Shown in pieces: positions 10,091 to 18,973 of a DNA stretch of 64,000 nucleotides (its first letter is position 1; each line of letters begins with the position of its first letter). The position numbers were made by a program, and so were the translations under genes. This DNA is from Paenibacillus sp. D2_2 (GTDB taxonomy: Bacteria; Bacillota; Bacilli; Paenibacillales; Paenibacillaceae). The stretch lies in NCBI RefSeq assembly GCF_031199965.1, contig NZ_CP133605.1, positions 3,008,501 through 3,072,500 of the forward strand, in the 5' to 3' direction. The notes beneath the pieces were generated by a model. It worked only from the letters and a program-made list of their open reading frames with translations. It did not search any database and was not told the origin of the DNA.

Positions 10091-12153
10091 CTATTCCCTA
10101 ATCGTCACTATACTTCCTTCACCACTTGGCAGCACGCCACTTTTGTTTAGCTTCACTGTCGCACCTTCCGGCAGGTTGGAGAAGACGATTGGCGAAATAA
10201 GCGAAGGCGCATGCTCTTTCACATAGGCCAAATCTACTTCCAAGATTGGTTGTCCAGCTGCTACCAAATCACCTTCCTTAACAAGGACATTGAAGCCCTG
10301 GCCCTTCAGCTTCACGGTATTTACCCCGATGTGCACAAGCACTTCCTTACCGCCGTCTGACATGATGCCGATAGCATGCTTGCTCGGGAACACGTTAAAT
10401 ACTTTTCCGTAAACCGGAGAAGCGATCAAACCCTCATGCGGTAAAACTGCAAAACCGTCGCCGGTCATTCTTTCTGCGAATACTGGATCTGGGACTTTGG
10501 AAATATCCATCAGTTCACCTTTTACCGGCATCACAATATCTTCGTTGATAACCGCGTCGCCGTCCTGAGCCGCCTGTTGCTCGACTTCGGCCGGCTTCAC
10601 GGCTTCTGTCTTCTCGTCCACCCGCGGGGCTTTGCCGCTCATAATATCAGCGATTTGCGTCTTAATCGTGTCGGAACGTGTTCCGAAGATAGCCTGAATA
10701 TTGTTGCCTACTTCAAGCACGCCGGATGCTCCAAGCTTCTTGAGCCGGTCCTTGCTCACATTTCCCTTGTCCTTCACTTCTACTCGTAAACGGGTAATAC
10801 AGGCATCGAGGTGAACGATGTTCTCTCCTCCACCCAGTGCAGTCAAAATATTATGCGGCAGATCATCCTGCCGAACGGGACCACTTTCTCTTGCCCCTTC
10901 TTCTACGGTTTCTGGATCTTCCCGACCTGGCGTTTTGAGGTTAAATCTGCGGATTACGAAACGGAATCCGAAGTAGTAAATGACCGCGAGAATCAAACCA
11001 ACGATGATCACGTACCACCATGGGGTCCGGTTTGGAATTACTCCGAAGATCAGGTAGTCGATCAATCCTCCAGAGAAGGTCATCCCTATTTTGACACCAA
11101 GCAAATGCATGGTCATAAAGGACAATCCTGCAAAAATCGTATGCACAGCGAACAAGATAGGAGCGACGAACAGGAACGAGAATTCGAGCGGTTCAGTAAT
11201 CCCCGTTAAGAATGATGTTAAAGCAGCCGAACCCATAATCCCGGCCACGTATTTTTTGTTCTCGGGTCTGGCCTCATGATAGATTGCCAGTGCCGCAGCG
11301 GGAAGCCCGAACATCATGAATGGGAATTTCCCGGTCATAAAGGTACCAGCTGTAAACGGTACCCATCCCGGAGCTGTGCCATGAAGATTTGCTGGTCCCC
11401 GCGAACCAACTGTCCAGCTTTATTGACGTATTCACCAAATTCAAACCAGAACGGGGAATAGAAAATATGATGTAACCCAAATGGAATCAGCGCGCGTTCC
11501 ACGATGCCGAAGATCAATGCGGACAAGGTCCGGTTTTGTTCCAGCATGAAGTACGAAGCGGAGTTTAATCCGCTCTGGATTGGAGGCCAAATAATGACCA
11601 TCAACAAACCGAGCAGGACCGAGGTTGCCGCCGTCATAATCGGAACGAAGCGTTTCCCGGCAAAAAAGCCAAGATAGGACGGAAGCTCAATCTTAAAGAA
11701 GCGACGATACATCGCAGAGGCAAGTATACCTACAATAATCCCGCCGAAAACACCCGTAGCCAACGTTGAAATTCCGAGAACATCAGCGTAAGCCGGGTCT
11801 GTACCGACCATCGCTGGGGTTACACCGATGACCGTGCCCATCGTTACGTTCATGACAAGATAACCGATGATCGCTGCAAGCCCAGCTACACCCTCGCCCC
11901 CGGACAAGCCGACGGCAACTCCAACAGCGAACAGCAATGCCAGATTCGTGAATACGATCTGCCCGGCATTCATCATAACGGTAGCCACCGCATGGATGGA
12001 ACTGTTATCTAGAGCTGGAACGAGACTTAGGAACTCTGGGCTAATCAACATGTTGCCAATGCCGAGCAGCAGCCCTGCGGCAGGAAGCAGCGCGACCGGC
12101 AACATCAGCGCCTTACCGACTCTTTGCAAAATACCAAACAAACGCTTGAACAT
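10091..12153 (-). CDS. ptsG: Glucose-specific PTS transporter EIICBA, frameshifted
   Basis: Imports and phosphorylates glucose. The order is EIIC (about residues 1-420, many membrane helices, with [12 protein letters not shown]), EIIB with the phosphocysteine motif DACITRLRV, and EIIA with the active histidine in [10 protein letters not shown]. The similarity to B. subtilis PtsG runs end to end, starting [21 protein letters not shown] frameshift at 11362-11364 (GGG, probably GGGG) breaks it after MAQLRDG; adding one base restores [17 protein letters not shown] and gives 687 residues. Start ATG 12153 follows CAGGAGG. The C-B-A fusion and close match favour ptsG over nagE. No glcT gene lies nearby. 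Confidence 0.9.
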
Positions 12154-12213
12154 TTACATCCTCCTGAATACAAAATTGATCTATCTAACAATGCGCAACC
12201 TCTAACAATAAAA

Positions 12214-12319
12214 AAAGCATGAGCCAATAAAAAGTCTTTTCCATGCAAGTCATCATTTAGGGATAGATTACCCAGTAAATGGACATTACAATCAAAAACC
12301 TTTTATAAACTCATGCTTT
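12214..12319 (-). promoter_or_regulatory. Structured leader / attenuator of ptsG
   Basis: AAAGCATGAG (minus strand, 12319-12310) pairs with CTCATGCTTT (12223-12214). The second arm runs into seven T, as in a terminator, and inner pairings ATAAAAG/CTTTTTAT extend the stem. It lies between the end of the nitroreductase gene and ptsG. B. subtilis ptsG has a GlcT-controlled RAT/terminator in which a GCATGAG arm also pairs with the terminator, so an antiterminator is plausible. It could instead be only the terminator of the upstream nitroreductase gene. Confidence 0.45.
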
Positions 12320-12342
12320 AACGATCAATTCGGGTTTATTGC

Positions 12343-12939
12343 TTATTTAGACACTTTCAAACGGTTTTCAGCTGGAGCGAATTGTTTCTCTCCTGGTTGT
12401 ACGGTTGGTTTACCGAATGGCATTTGACCGAGCAATTTCCAGGAAGCTGGAATATTCCATTCTGCTTTGACTGCATCATCAATCAACGGATTGTAGTGTT
12501 GAAGAGATGCACCAAAGCCTTCATTTGCAAGTGCAGTCCAGACAACCAATTGCAGCATGCCGTTGGATTGGTTAGACCATACTGGGAAATTGTCTTTGTA
12601 AAGTTCAAATTGTTGTTGCAAGCCTTCAACTACAGCTTGATCTTCGAAGAACAACACTGTACCATAACCAGCGCGGAAGCCAGCCATTTTCTCAGCAGTA
12701 GGTCCGAAGCTCTCAGCTGGTACGACATTCTTCAAAGTAGCTTCCGTAATATTCCATAGTTTGTCATGCTGCTCATTCAGTACGAGCAATACACGGGAAG
12801 ATTGTGAATTGAAAGATGACGGAGTATGAAGAACCGCTTCTTTTACGATCTCTTCAATCTTCTCATCCGAGATAACTGTCTCCTTACTAATTCCATATAC
12901 ACTGCGTCTGTTCTTCAACAAATCGATAAATTGACTCAT
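12343..12939 (-). CDS. Nitroreductase-family oxidoreductase
   Basis: Putative FMN-dependent NAD(P)H nitroreductase of the HBN1-like type. 198 residues, with the N-terminal RRSVYGISK flavin-phosphate-binding pattern, TPSSFNSQSSRVLLV and the C-terminal LGQMPFGKP. I choose ATG 12939, preceded by GGGGA, because the extra 21 upstream residues are not family-like. A promoter with an internal dyad lies upstream. The natural substrate cannot be told; quinone or nitroaromatic detoxification is typical of the family. Confidence 0.85.
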   Translation of the reverse strand: MSQFIDLLKNRRSVYGISKETVISDEKIEEIVKEAVLHTPSSFNSQSSRVLLVLNEQHDKLWNITEATLKNVVPAESFGPTAEKMAGFRAGYGTVLFFEDQAVVEGLQQQFELYKDNFPVWSNQSNGMLQLVVWTALANEGFGASLQHYNPLIDDAVKAEWNIPASWKLLGQMPFGKPTVQPGEKQFAPAENRLKVSK

Positions 12940-13054
12940 TAGATTCAATCCCCTATCCATTTTTAATTTATGATGGCCTTTAAACTGTGAATCATTCAAC
13001 AACTTTTCGGCCGTTTCTCTGATATTAAAGTTTAATACTAACTTTTTCTCAGCA

Positions 13055-13095
13055 ACTTATATTTATATATTACATAAGTAATAAGTCTAATGCAA
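13055..13095 (-). promoter_or_regulatory. Promoter and possible operator of the nitroreductase gene
   Basis: On the minus strand TTGCAT (13095-13090) and TAATAT (13072-13067) have a 17-base spacer. ACTTAT/ATAAGT arms at 13055-13060 and 13074-13079 enclose the -10. Similar dyads occur at promoters controlled by redox-sensing MarR/DUF24 regulators, but the regulator is not in this window. Confidence 0.55.
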
Positions 13096-13201
13096 GCATT
13101 TTTTCAAAAAAAGTTACCTACAATAAAAAAGTAAGTGTATAAGCATGACCAACGATATATTCCTATACTTGTCCTTATGGGTTATACTGGAAAAAACAAT
13201 T

Positions 13202-14376
13202 ATGGGAGTGTTACGTACCTTGGCGAGAACGAAAATCTTCTTAAGTTCTGTGAACGAGGACGGGCTGAAGCCGCTCCGCAAAAGCGTATATCAGGAGCTT
13301 CAAGCCCTTGGCCATGAACCTGTTATGTGGGAGGAGAATATCGGACCTTGGCTGGCCAGCGCCGATCCCGTTACACTCTGTCTACAAGCTGTAGAGCAGT
13401 GTGATATATATCTGCTGTTCATTGGTAGCAAAGCCGGCACTTTTGATAAAGCCGCAGAAAGAACCATTACTCACCTGGAATTCATCAAGGCGCAAGAGCA
13501 GGAAATTACGATTCTAGTGTTCGCTGATGTTGAGGTCAAGCGTATCTTCTTCAGTACGGTTAAACCGCTACTCGACCAATATATCGATCATTTTATTAGC
13601 GAGGAGGAACGCTTCCCCTCCCCAGTTCATATGATGGATGCACTTCGACAACAAAGCCAGGTCCCTGGACATATTGATCCTTATGTATGGTACTTTCTTT
13701 ATGACATGATTCTGCGTAACGTGTATATCGATGATTTATCTCTGGGGGTACCAATTAACTGGAGGACTTATTTCAGTGATCTGCTGCGTAGAGGCTCGCT
13801 TCTGCTTCCTCTTGAAGAATCCATCCAACTTAGTGGCAACCGACTGGAGCAATTAGACGAAGCCTTTGAACTGATTGCCGAGTTAATGCCACAACTGCAG
13901 ATCACCGGCTTTCCTGATGCGGAGAAATTCCTAAAGCTGATCATGGAACGCTCCTGCGGCGGTATGATTGAACACGGCTATGGGAAATATATGACGGAGA
14001 GCGTCGGAAGCTATGGGGGTTGCTCAGCGATTACCCTGTATGTCAGGCATGACAATCAACTCCAACTAGTCGCCAAATGTGGGAAGGCTCAAGGTCCCCG
14101 TACTATTTGCTTGACAACAAGAGCTCCTATGCCGTACTTACTTACCATATAGGCGATCAGCGAGAACAGGTCTTCTTCACTGCTGCCAAGAATATGTTCT
14201 ATTATTGCATTCGTTCCGGGCATTATGTCATTACTTTACATTATCCAGCGGAGACGGATTGGGATTATAAGAAGTTTATCCGCTATAAAGAAAGTGTAAA
14301 CCATGCTATAATAAGTAAAAATCCAGTCATTATCGAATTCATCAAACTATGTCTAGGGGGGATGCAGCGTGGGTAG
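13202..14376 (+). CDS. DUF4062-domain protein, frameshifted
   Basis: Unknown function. The N-terminal 150 residues match the DUF4062 pattern, a TIR/Rossmann-like domain: ARTKIFLSSVNEDGLKPLR, GHEPVMWEE, CDIYLLFIGSKAG and THLEFIKAQEQ. The remaining 240 residues form an unrecognised domain. The C run 14096-14099 is one base short; repair joins GKAQGPP to YYLLDNKSSYAVLTYHIGD and gives about 391 residues. The start is uncertain: ATG 13202 has a poor ribosome site, ATG 13145 lies upstream, and TTG 13220 follows GGGAGTG. The downstream 63-aa gene overlaps its stop. Confidence 0.7.
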
Positions 14377-14560
14377 CGGTGTATTCGTATCCAAGAACGG
14401 ACGGGTAAGCAAAGCGATTGGAATTCAGCCTAAGGAAGCATTATTATTTGCCCCTCCTAAGAAGGATTCGTCGCAAATATTAGAAGAACAGCGCATTGCT
14501 GTGAAGCGTAATAGCAAACAGATCAAAGATCGGTTCGCCCAAGCAACCAAACGGGCTTGA
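14369..14560 (+). CDS. Hypothetical basic 63-aa protein
   Basis: Starts at GTG 14369 behind GGGGGGATG and overlaps the last eight bases of the DUF4062 gene, so the two are probably translationally coupled. The product is soluble and lysine/arginine-rich, with QILEEQRIAVKRNSKQIKDR near the C-terminus predicted as a charged helix. I do not recognise the family. No cysteine cluster, signal or membrane segment is present. Confidence 0.6.
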   Translation: MGSGVFVSKNGRVSKAIGIQPKEALLFAPPKKDSSQILEEQRIAVKRNSKQIKDRFAQATKRA

Positions 14561-14586
14561 ATTAGTGAATTGCCTTTTAGTGCATG

Positions 14587-14709
14587 TTTAAAAAGTCAGA
14601 CTTTCAGCACCGAGAAGGTTGGATGAAGCTAGGGACTGAGGAGCGGAGCGTACGTAGTGGGTACGTGAGCACCGGAAGGCCCGGCTGAATTCAAGATTAA
14701 ATGACGAAT
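14587..14709. repeat. Possible dispersed repeat or structured RNA element
   Basis: GC-rich non-coding block with internal pairing: CGTAC/GTACG around 14649-14665 and CCGG/CCGG around 14673-14684. The string GAGCGGAGCGTACG...GAGCACCGGAAG...GGCTGAATTCAAGATTAA resembles, from memory, an intergenic motif repeated in many Paenibacillus genomes. There is only one copy here, so the repeat status cannot be shown from this window. Confidence 0.45.
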
Positions 14710-14754
14710 AAGGCCTGAGTATGGTATAAAACCATGCTCAGGCCTTTCTATTTT
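14710..14754. terminator. Bidirectional terminator
   Basis: AAGGCCTGAGTATGGT (14710-14725) pairs with ACCATGCTCAGGCCTT (14731-14746), a 16-base stem with one mismatch, followed by a T-rich tail. It separates the DUF4062 pair from the convergent TetR gene. Confidence 0.85.
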
Positions 14755-14762
14755 CAATTCAG

Positions 14763-15350
14763 CTACAACAGGATATGTAATCCCGTGAACCATACTGTGA
14801 CATATTCCCGAGCCGCTTGAACGATCTGCTCTTCATCACTATAGAGACGGATGATTTCAAAATACCCTTCCAAAAATGCTATCGCCAGCGGCCGCGCCGC
14901 ATCCGAATTTAGCTGCTTGCTCGCAGTCTTCTTCTGATTATGCTCCGTAAAGTGCATCTTAACATGGTTTGCAAAGTGATCAAAAAACTCATTTTTAATA
15001 TTCTCTTGCTTCGTCCCCTTGCTCTCATACAATAAAATCAACAAACTCTGCCGGTATTCACGCAAGAACTCCGCCAGCAAGCTCTCCAACTGATCCAGGA
15101 TAACCGGCATGCGGTCCGCCGAGATCTCCTCGCTATTCTCCATTAGCTCAAGCAGACGTTCATATGCCGGCATCGTAACTGCTTCCAGTAATGCTTCCTT
15201 GTTAGGAAAATAGCGATACAAATTGCCTACCGATACTCCCACTCCGACAGCAATATCCTTCATAAATGTCTTCTCATAACCGAGATCCAAGAACATATTT
15301 TGGGCAGTCTTCAGCATGGCTTGCCGCAGTTCATCTTTTAAAACTTGCAT
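14763..15350 (-). CDS. TetR/AcrR-family regulator
   Basis: 195 residues. The N-terminal helix-turn-helix includes TFMKDIAVGVGVSVGNLYRYF followed by PNKEALLEAV, as is typical for TetR. ATG 15350 is chosen because GGAGG lies nine bases before it; an in-frame upstream start adds 14 unlikely residues. It is divergent from a three-gene ABC exporter with a perfect 14-base palindrome in the shared promoter region. It probably represses that exporter. The inducer is unknown. Confidence 0.88.
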   Translation of the reverse strand: MQVLKDELRQAMLKTAQNMFLDLGYEKTFMKDIAVGVGVSVGNLYRYFPNKEALLEAVTMPAYERLLELMENSEEISADRMPVILDQLESLLAEFLREYRQSLLILLYESKGTKQENIKNEFFDHFANHVKMHFTEHNQKKTASKQLNSDAARPLAIAFLEGYFEIIRLYSDEEQIVQAAREYVTVWFTGLHILL

Positions 15351-15432
15351 AAGCGTGAACCTCCATTCGCTTTTAAATATAGGCATGACCACAGTGAGTT
15401 GTCAACGTGCTTTAAAAGGGGATGAATTTATC

Positions 15433-15480
15433 TTGACTTTACATGGGGATCGGCGTATTTTAAAAGTGAATTATAATTCA
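15433..15480 (+). promoter_or_regulatory. Promoter and palindromic operator of the ABC exporter
   Basis: TTGACT (15433-15438) and TATTTT (15456-15461) have a 17-base spacer. Six bases further the perfect palindrome TGAATTATAATTCA (15467-15480) covers the expected start of transcription. A TetR-family repressor gene lies divergently next to it, making it the likely ligand of this site. Confidence 0.65.
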
Positions 15481-15560
15481 TTATTGGACGAAGTTATAAC
15501 GCGCGAACAAATCTGGAGTACTTTCACAAATTCATGGTAGGAAAGGAGCGCCCGAAATTT

Positions 15561-16415
15561 ATGATCGAAGTGAACGATTTAAAATACACGTACCCAGGAA
15601 GCAAAAATCCGGTGCTTCATGGGCTCAATTTTTCCATACCGGAGGGAGAAATATTCGGTTTTCTCGGACCCTCTGGAGCTGGAAAAAGTACGGCTCAAAA
15701 AGTTCTCATCGGCATCCTGAAGCAATACGAAGGGAAAGTTACCGTCCTGGGGAGAAATGTCTCAGAGGCTAAGCCAGATTATTATGAGCGAATTGGTGTA
15801 GCCTTTGAGTTCCCTAATTTTTATGGCCGATTTACCGCTTTGGAGAATCTACACCTTTTTCGTTCTCTTTATAAAAGACCAACGAGCAAGCCAGAGGATC
15901 TGCTGGAGAGTGTCGGACTTACGAAATATGGTCACACAAAGGTTGAGAACTTCTCCAAAGGGATGAAGATGAGGCTTAATCTGTGCCGGGCACTACTAAA
16001 TCAGCCTGACATTTTGTTCTTGGATGAGCCTACTTCAGGTCTGGACCCAGTCAATGCCCGATTAGTTAAGGAGATCATTCTACAATTGAAAGCCGCCGGG
16101 AAGACGGTACTTATAACAACGCACAGTATGCATACAGCAGAAGAAATTTGCGACCGTATCGCTTTTATAGTCGATGGAAGGATTGTCCTCATTGACGCTC
16201 CACGTGAATTAAAAGTGCAGCATGGCAAAAAGAGCATCCAGGTGGAATACAGGAAGGATGAACAGGTTAAGCAGGAACACTTCGCCCTAAATGGAATAGG
16301 CATGAATCCGGAGTTCATGGAACTGCTGCTTCGTGAAGAAATTGAAACAATTCATACCGAGGAGGCAACACTCGAGGACATTTTCATCAAGGTGACGGGG
16401 AGGAATCTGGAATGA
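15561..16415 (+). CDS. ABC exporter ATP-binding protein
   Basis: ATPase subunit of a drug- or lipid-type exporter. Walker A is GPSGAGKST, the signature is FSKGMKMRLNLCRALL and Walker B is ILFLDEPTSGLDP. The usual H-loop follows in VLITTHSM. About 284 residues from ATG 15561; ATG 15534 upstream is also possible, because the AAAGGAG lies 12 bases before 15561. The stop overlaps the next gene by ATGA. First gene of the operon. Similar to fluoroquinolone-export-type ABC systems, but the substrate is unknown. Confidence 0.88.
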   Translation: MIEVNDLKYTYPGSKNPVLHGLNFSIPEGEIFGFLGPSGAGKSTAQKVLIGILKQYEGKVTVLGRNVSEAKPDYYERIGVAFEFPNFYGRFTALENLHLFRSLYKRPTSKPEDLLESVGLTKYGHTKVENFSKGMKMRLNLCRALLNQPDILFLDEPTSGLDPVNARLVKEIILQLKAAGKTVLITTHSMHTAEEICDRIAFIVDGRIVLIDAPRELKVQHGKKSIQVEYRKDEQVKQEHFALNGIGMNPEFMELLLREEIETIHTEEATLEDIFIKVTGRNLE

Positions 16416-17119
16416 GGATAGCTAGTGCCATTGCATACGATATTAAATTACAGCAAAGACACGGTTTCTATTACGCTTACCTGGTGATCAGCCTATTCTA
16501 CATCGTGTTATTACGCATACTTCCTGCCTCCTCCCGCGAGATGGCGGATATTATACTGACCTTTACCGATCCGAGCATGCTTGGGTTCTTCTTTATCGGA
16601 GGTCTAGTGCTTCTGGAGAAAGGCCAAGATATTCACAATACGTTATTTGTCACACCATATAAACATGAGGAGTATATCGTGTCCAAGACGTTATCACTTA
16701 CCCTGTTATCTATGATCAGCAGTTATGTGATTCATATTAGTCAGTTTGGCTTATCGACGAATCCACTGTTGTTTTTGGCAGGAGTGTTCCTGACATCAGT
16801 ATTTTTCACGCTGGCTGGCATGGGTGTGGCATTTCGCTGCCGCTCGTTAAATGGTTTCTTTTTTCTATCTACACTGGTTACGTCTGTGTTCATGCTGCCG
16901 ATCCTGGATTTCTTGCATATCTGGTCTACACCGATTTATTATGTACTGCCGACTCAAGGTTCGTTCATGCTACTCCGTTCGGTATTCGAGCCCGTTCCAT
17001 GGTTACAAATCTTATATGCGGTGCTGATACTTGCAGGATGGGGCGGACTCGCATTCCTCTGGACCCGGTATTCATTCCGTAAATTTATTATGCTGCGAAT
17101 GGGAGGAGATGGGCCATGA
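16412..17119 (+). CDS. ABC-2-type permease, first subunit
   Basis: 235 residues with about six hydrophobic helices and no ATPase motifs. Starts by ATGA overlap with the ATPase gene and itself overlaps the second permease by ATGA, so the three are translationally coupled. The LLEKGQDIHNTLFVTPYKHEEY segment after helix two is typical of ABC-2 exporters of the fluoroquinolone-transporter permease group. Undamaged. Confidence 0.82.
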   Translation: MRIASAIAYDIKLQQRHGFYYAYLVISLFYIVLLRILPASSREMADIILTFTDPSMLGFFFIGGLVLLEKGQDIHNTLFVTPYKHEEYIVSKTLSLTLLSMISSYVIHISQFGLSTNPLLFLAGVFLTSVFFTLAGMGVAFRCRSLNGFFFLSTLVTSVFMLPILDFLHIWSTPIYYVLPTQGSFMLLRSVFEPVPWLQILYAVLILAGWGGLAFLWTRYSFRKFIMLRMGGDGP

Positions 17120-17843
17120 TTCCTGCACTACGTCTACTTCGAAGTGATATGCGGCTCATTGGCCGGGACGCTATGCTATTCTTCTATCTTCTTGCCCCAT
17201 TGCTATTGATGTCTGCTTTAAAATATGGGTGCCGGTCGCTAATGATGTATTGGCTATCTACTTCCATTTTTATTTATCTGAGTATTATGGACTGATTACC
17301 GGTGTATCTCTTCTGCTGGTTAGCCTAATTCTTGGCTGTATGTGTGGATTTATGATGCTGGATGAACGGGATGATCATCTGATTCAATATTACGCGGTGA
17401 CACCGCTATCTCGAAGCGGCTATCTCATTTGCCGTCTCGTTACGGCGATTGTCCTTTCAATCATTTATGATATGATACTGCTCTTGTTTGCTGCACCGAG
17501 GTCAATAACTATAGCTCAGGTAATGTATCTACTGCCTATGGCAGTGCTTGAAGCGCCTATTATTGCTTTATTTCTAGTTGCTTTTGCAGCTAATAAAGTC
17601 GAGGGTCTTGCTCTATCCAAAGGAGCGAGTTTAACCGTTGCCATACCTGCAGCAGCATGGTTCATACACTCCCCTTTAAAATTTGGGTTTGGCATCTTCC
17701 CTGCTTTTTGGATTTATGAGCTTATGAACAGCGACTATGAAGGAGAACCGTGGAAAGCTCTGCTTCTCATGCTGATAGGAATAGGTGTTCATCTGCTGGT
17801 CGTATGTGTTATGCTGCGCAAGTTTCTGTTAAGACAGGATTAG
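17116..17843 (+). CDS. ABC-2-type permease, second subunit, frameshifted
   Basis: Begins with ATG 17116 as MIPALRLLRSDMRLIGRDA, overlapping the previous stop. The A run 17220-17223 is one base short; restoring it joins LLLMSALK to IWVPVANDVLAIYFHFYL for 242 residues. Five or six membrane helices. LMLDERDDHLIQYYAVTPLSRSGY-type sequence parallels the loop of the first permease, so the two are paralogous halves of the channel. Confidence 0.8.
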
Positions 17844-17872
17844 CCATAATTTCTTTAACGACTCCTGCATTT

Positions 17873-17922
17873 AAAAAAACACCCCGTTGTCAATCAAAAG
17901 TTTCTGACATTGGGGTGCTTTG
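17873..17922. terminator. Bidirectional terminator
   Basis: CACCCCGTTGTCA (17880-17892) pairs with TGACATTGGGGTG (17905-17917) with one mismatch. An A run lies before and T-rich sequence follows. It closes both the ABC exporter operon and the convergent ykkCD operon. Confidence 0.8.
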
Positions 17923-17924
17923 CT

Positions 17925-18239
17925 TTATGCGATCAACTTCAATCCGACGGCGGCAGACAGAACCATAGCAATGAATAGGATCCGTCTCCACTCCTTAGAT
18001 TCTCCATAGAAAATCATACCGACAAGTGCACTGCCCACCGTCCCGATCCCGGTCCATACCGCGTAGGCCGTCCCCATGGAGAGCGACTGCATGGCAATGG
18101 ACAAGAAAATAAAGCTAAGAATAAAACCGCCGAACAAGAGCGCGAAGGAAGCGATATCTTTACGCTGGTTTAGCTTATTGATACCAGCTACTCCTAGCAC
18201 TTCTCCAAACCCGGCCAAAATAAGCAAGATCCAGGCCAT
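17925..18239 (-). CDS. ykkD: SMR-family guanidinium exporter subunit YkkD
   Basis: 104-residue small multidrug resistance protein with four helices. The membrane-embedded acidic residue is in FGEVLGVAGINK near residue 12, and the conserved GTAYAVWTGIGTVGSALVG motif is present. It ends in VGLKLIA, like B. subtilis YkkD. ATG 18239 lies three bases after the ykkC stop. SMR proteins controlled by guanidine-I riboswitches export guanidinium. YkkC and YkkD work as a heterodimer. Confidence 0.92.
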   Translation of the reverse strand: MAWILLILAGFGEVLGVAGINKLNQRKDIASFALLFGGFILSFIFLSIAMQSLSMGTAYAVWTGIGTVGSALVGMIFYGESKEWRRILFIAMVLSAAVGLKLIA

Positions 18240-18241
18240 GA

Positions 18242-18580
18242 TTATCCCTCCTCCTTCACTTCATGCTCTTTTGTAATCATCTTTAGGCCAATTACGCCGG
18301 CTAACAACAGCAGAATTAGCAATATTTTTACCAGCTTAACAGGCTCATTGAAGACTAACATCTCCGTTAATACTGTACCTGCGGTTCCGATACCCGTGAA
18401 TACAGCATACGCGGTCCCCACAGGCAACCTCTTGGTCGATAGAATTAGCAGATACATACTGAGCACGATCGAAATAGCAGTTCCAATCCATTCCAGAGCA
18501 TTCCCGGCATGCTTTAAGCCAATAACCCAGCTGATCTCAAGCAATCCGGCAATGAATACAAGCAACCAGTTGCGTCTCAT
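18242..18580 (-). CDS. ykkC: SMR-family guanidinium exporter subunit YkkC
   Basis: 112 residues, the same length as B. subtilis YkkC, with four helices, the glutamate in [13 protein letters not shown] and [16 protein letters not shown]. It ends in a charged EHEVKEEG tail. Preceded by GAGTGAGGAA before ATG 18580 and, about 100 bases further up, by the guanidine-I riboswitch. It is the first gene of a two-gene operon with ykkD. Confidence 0.93.
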   Translation of the reverse strand: MRRNWLLVFIAGLLEISWVIGLKHAGNALEWIGTAISIVLSMYLLILSTKRLPVGTAYAVFTGIGTAGTVLTEMLVFNEPVKLVKILLILLLLAGVIGLKMITKEHEVKEEG

Positions 18581-18673
18581 TTCCTCACTCCTCTCTCTAA
18601 CAATGTCCAGAAAGATATGGCTATGAAGGATTCAATCCCACACTCCTTATCTTCTCCGGACCTCGCAAAAACC

Positions 18674-18808
18674 AAAAAAAGCCCAGAGAAGATATCCTTC
18701 TGATATCCTCCCGGGCTTTTATCCCTCCGTGTCCACAGGCATCTGCACCCGTGCGTCTCTCTCGGACCAGTCCAGCATCAAGTCGCTGCTGCGGAACCCT
18801 AGAGAACA
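18674..18808 (-). ncRNA. Guanidine-I riboswitch (ykkC leader) with terminator
   Basis: On the minus strand the conserved blocks appear in the right order: CTAGGGTTCCGC, GACTGGTCCGAGAG, ACACGGAGGGATAAAAG and CCCGGGAGG. The last block also forms the left arm of a terminator with TCTGGGCTT followed by seven T (18680-18674). Guanidinium binding would prevent the terminator and allow ykkC/ykkD expression. The aptamer covers roughly 18709-18806. Confidence 0.96.
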
Positions 18809-18820
18809 AAATGTACCCTT

Positions 18821-18849
18821 ATCTTAAAGGAAAACGAAGCTTGGGTCAA
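18821..18849 (-). promoter_or_regulatory. Promoter of the ykkC riboswitch operon
   Basis: Minus-strand TTGACC (18849-18844) and TAAGAT (18826-18821) with a 17-base spacer. It lies about 15 bases upstream of the guanidine-I aptamer. Confidence 0.75.
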
Positions 18850-18973
18850 CATAAAACCCAAATATACGCCCCCCTTGTATCTTGTCGACCTATGTTTTAA
18901 CATATTAATTGCAGAGTTATTTGAGTTACTTACTTATACTTTCAAATAGACAAAAAAAGGAGTGTAGACGAAC

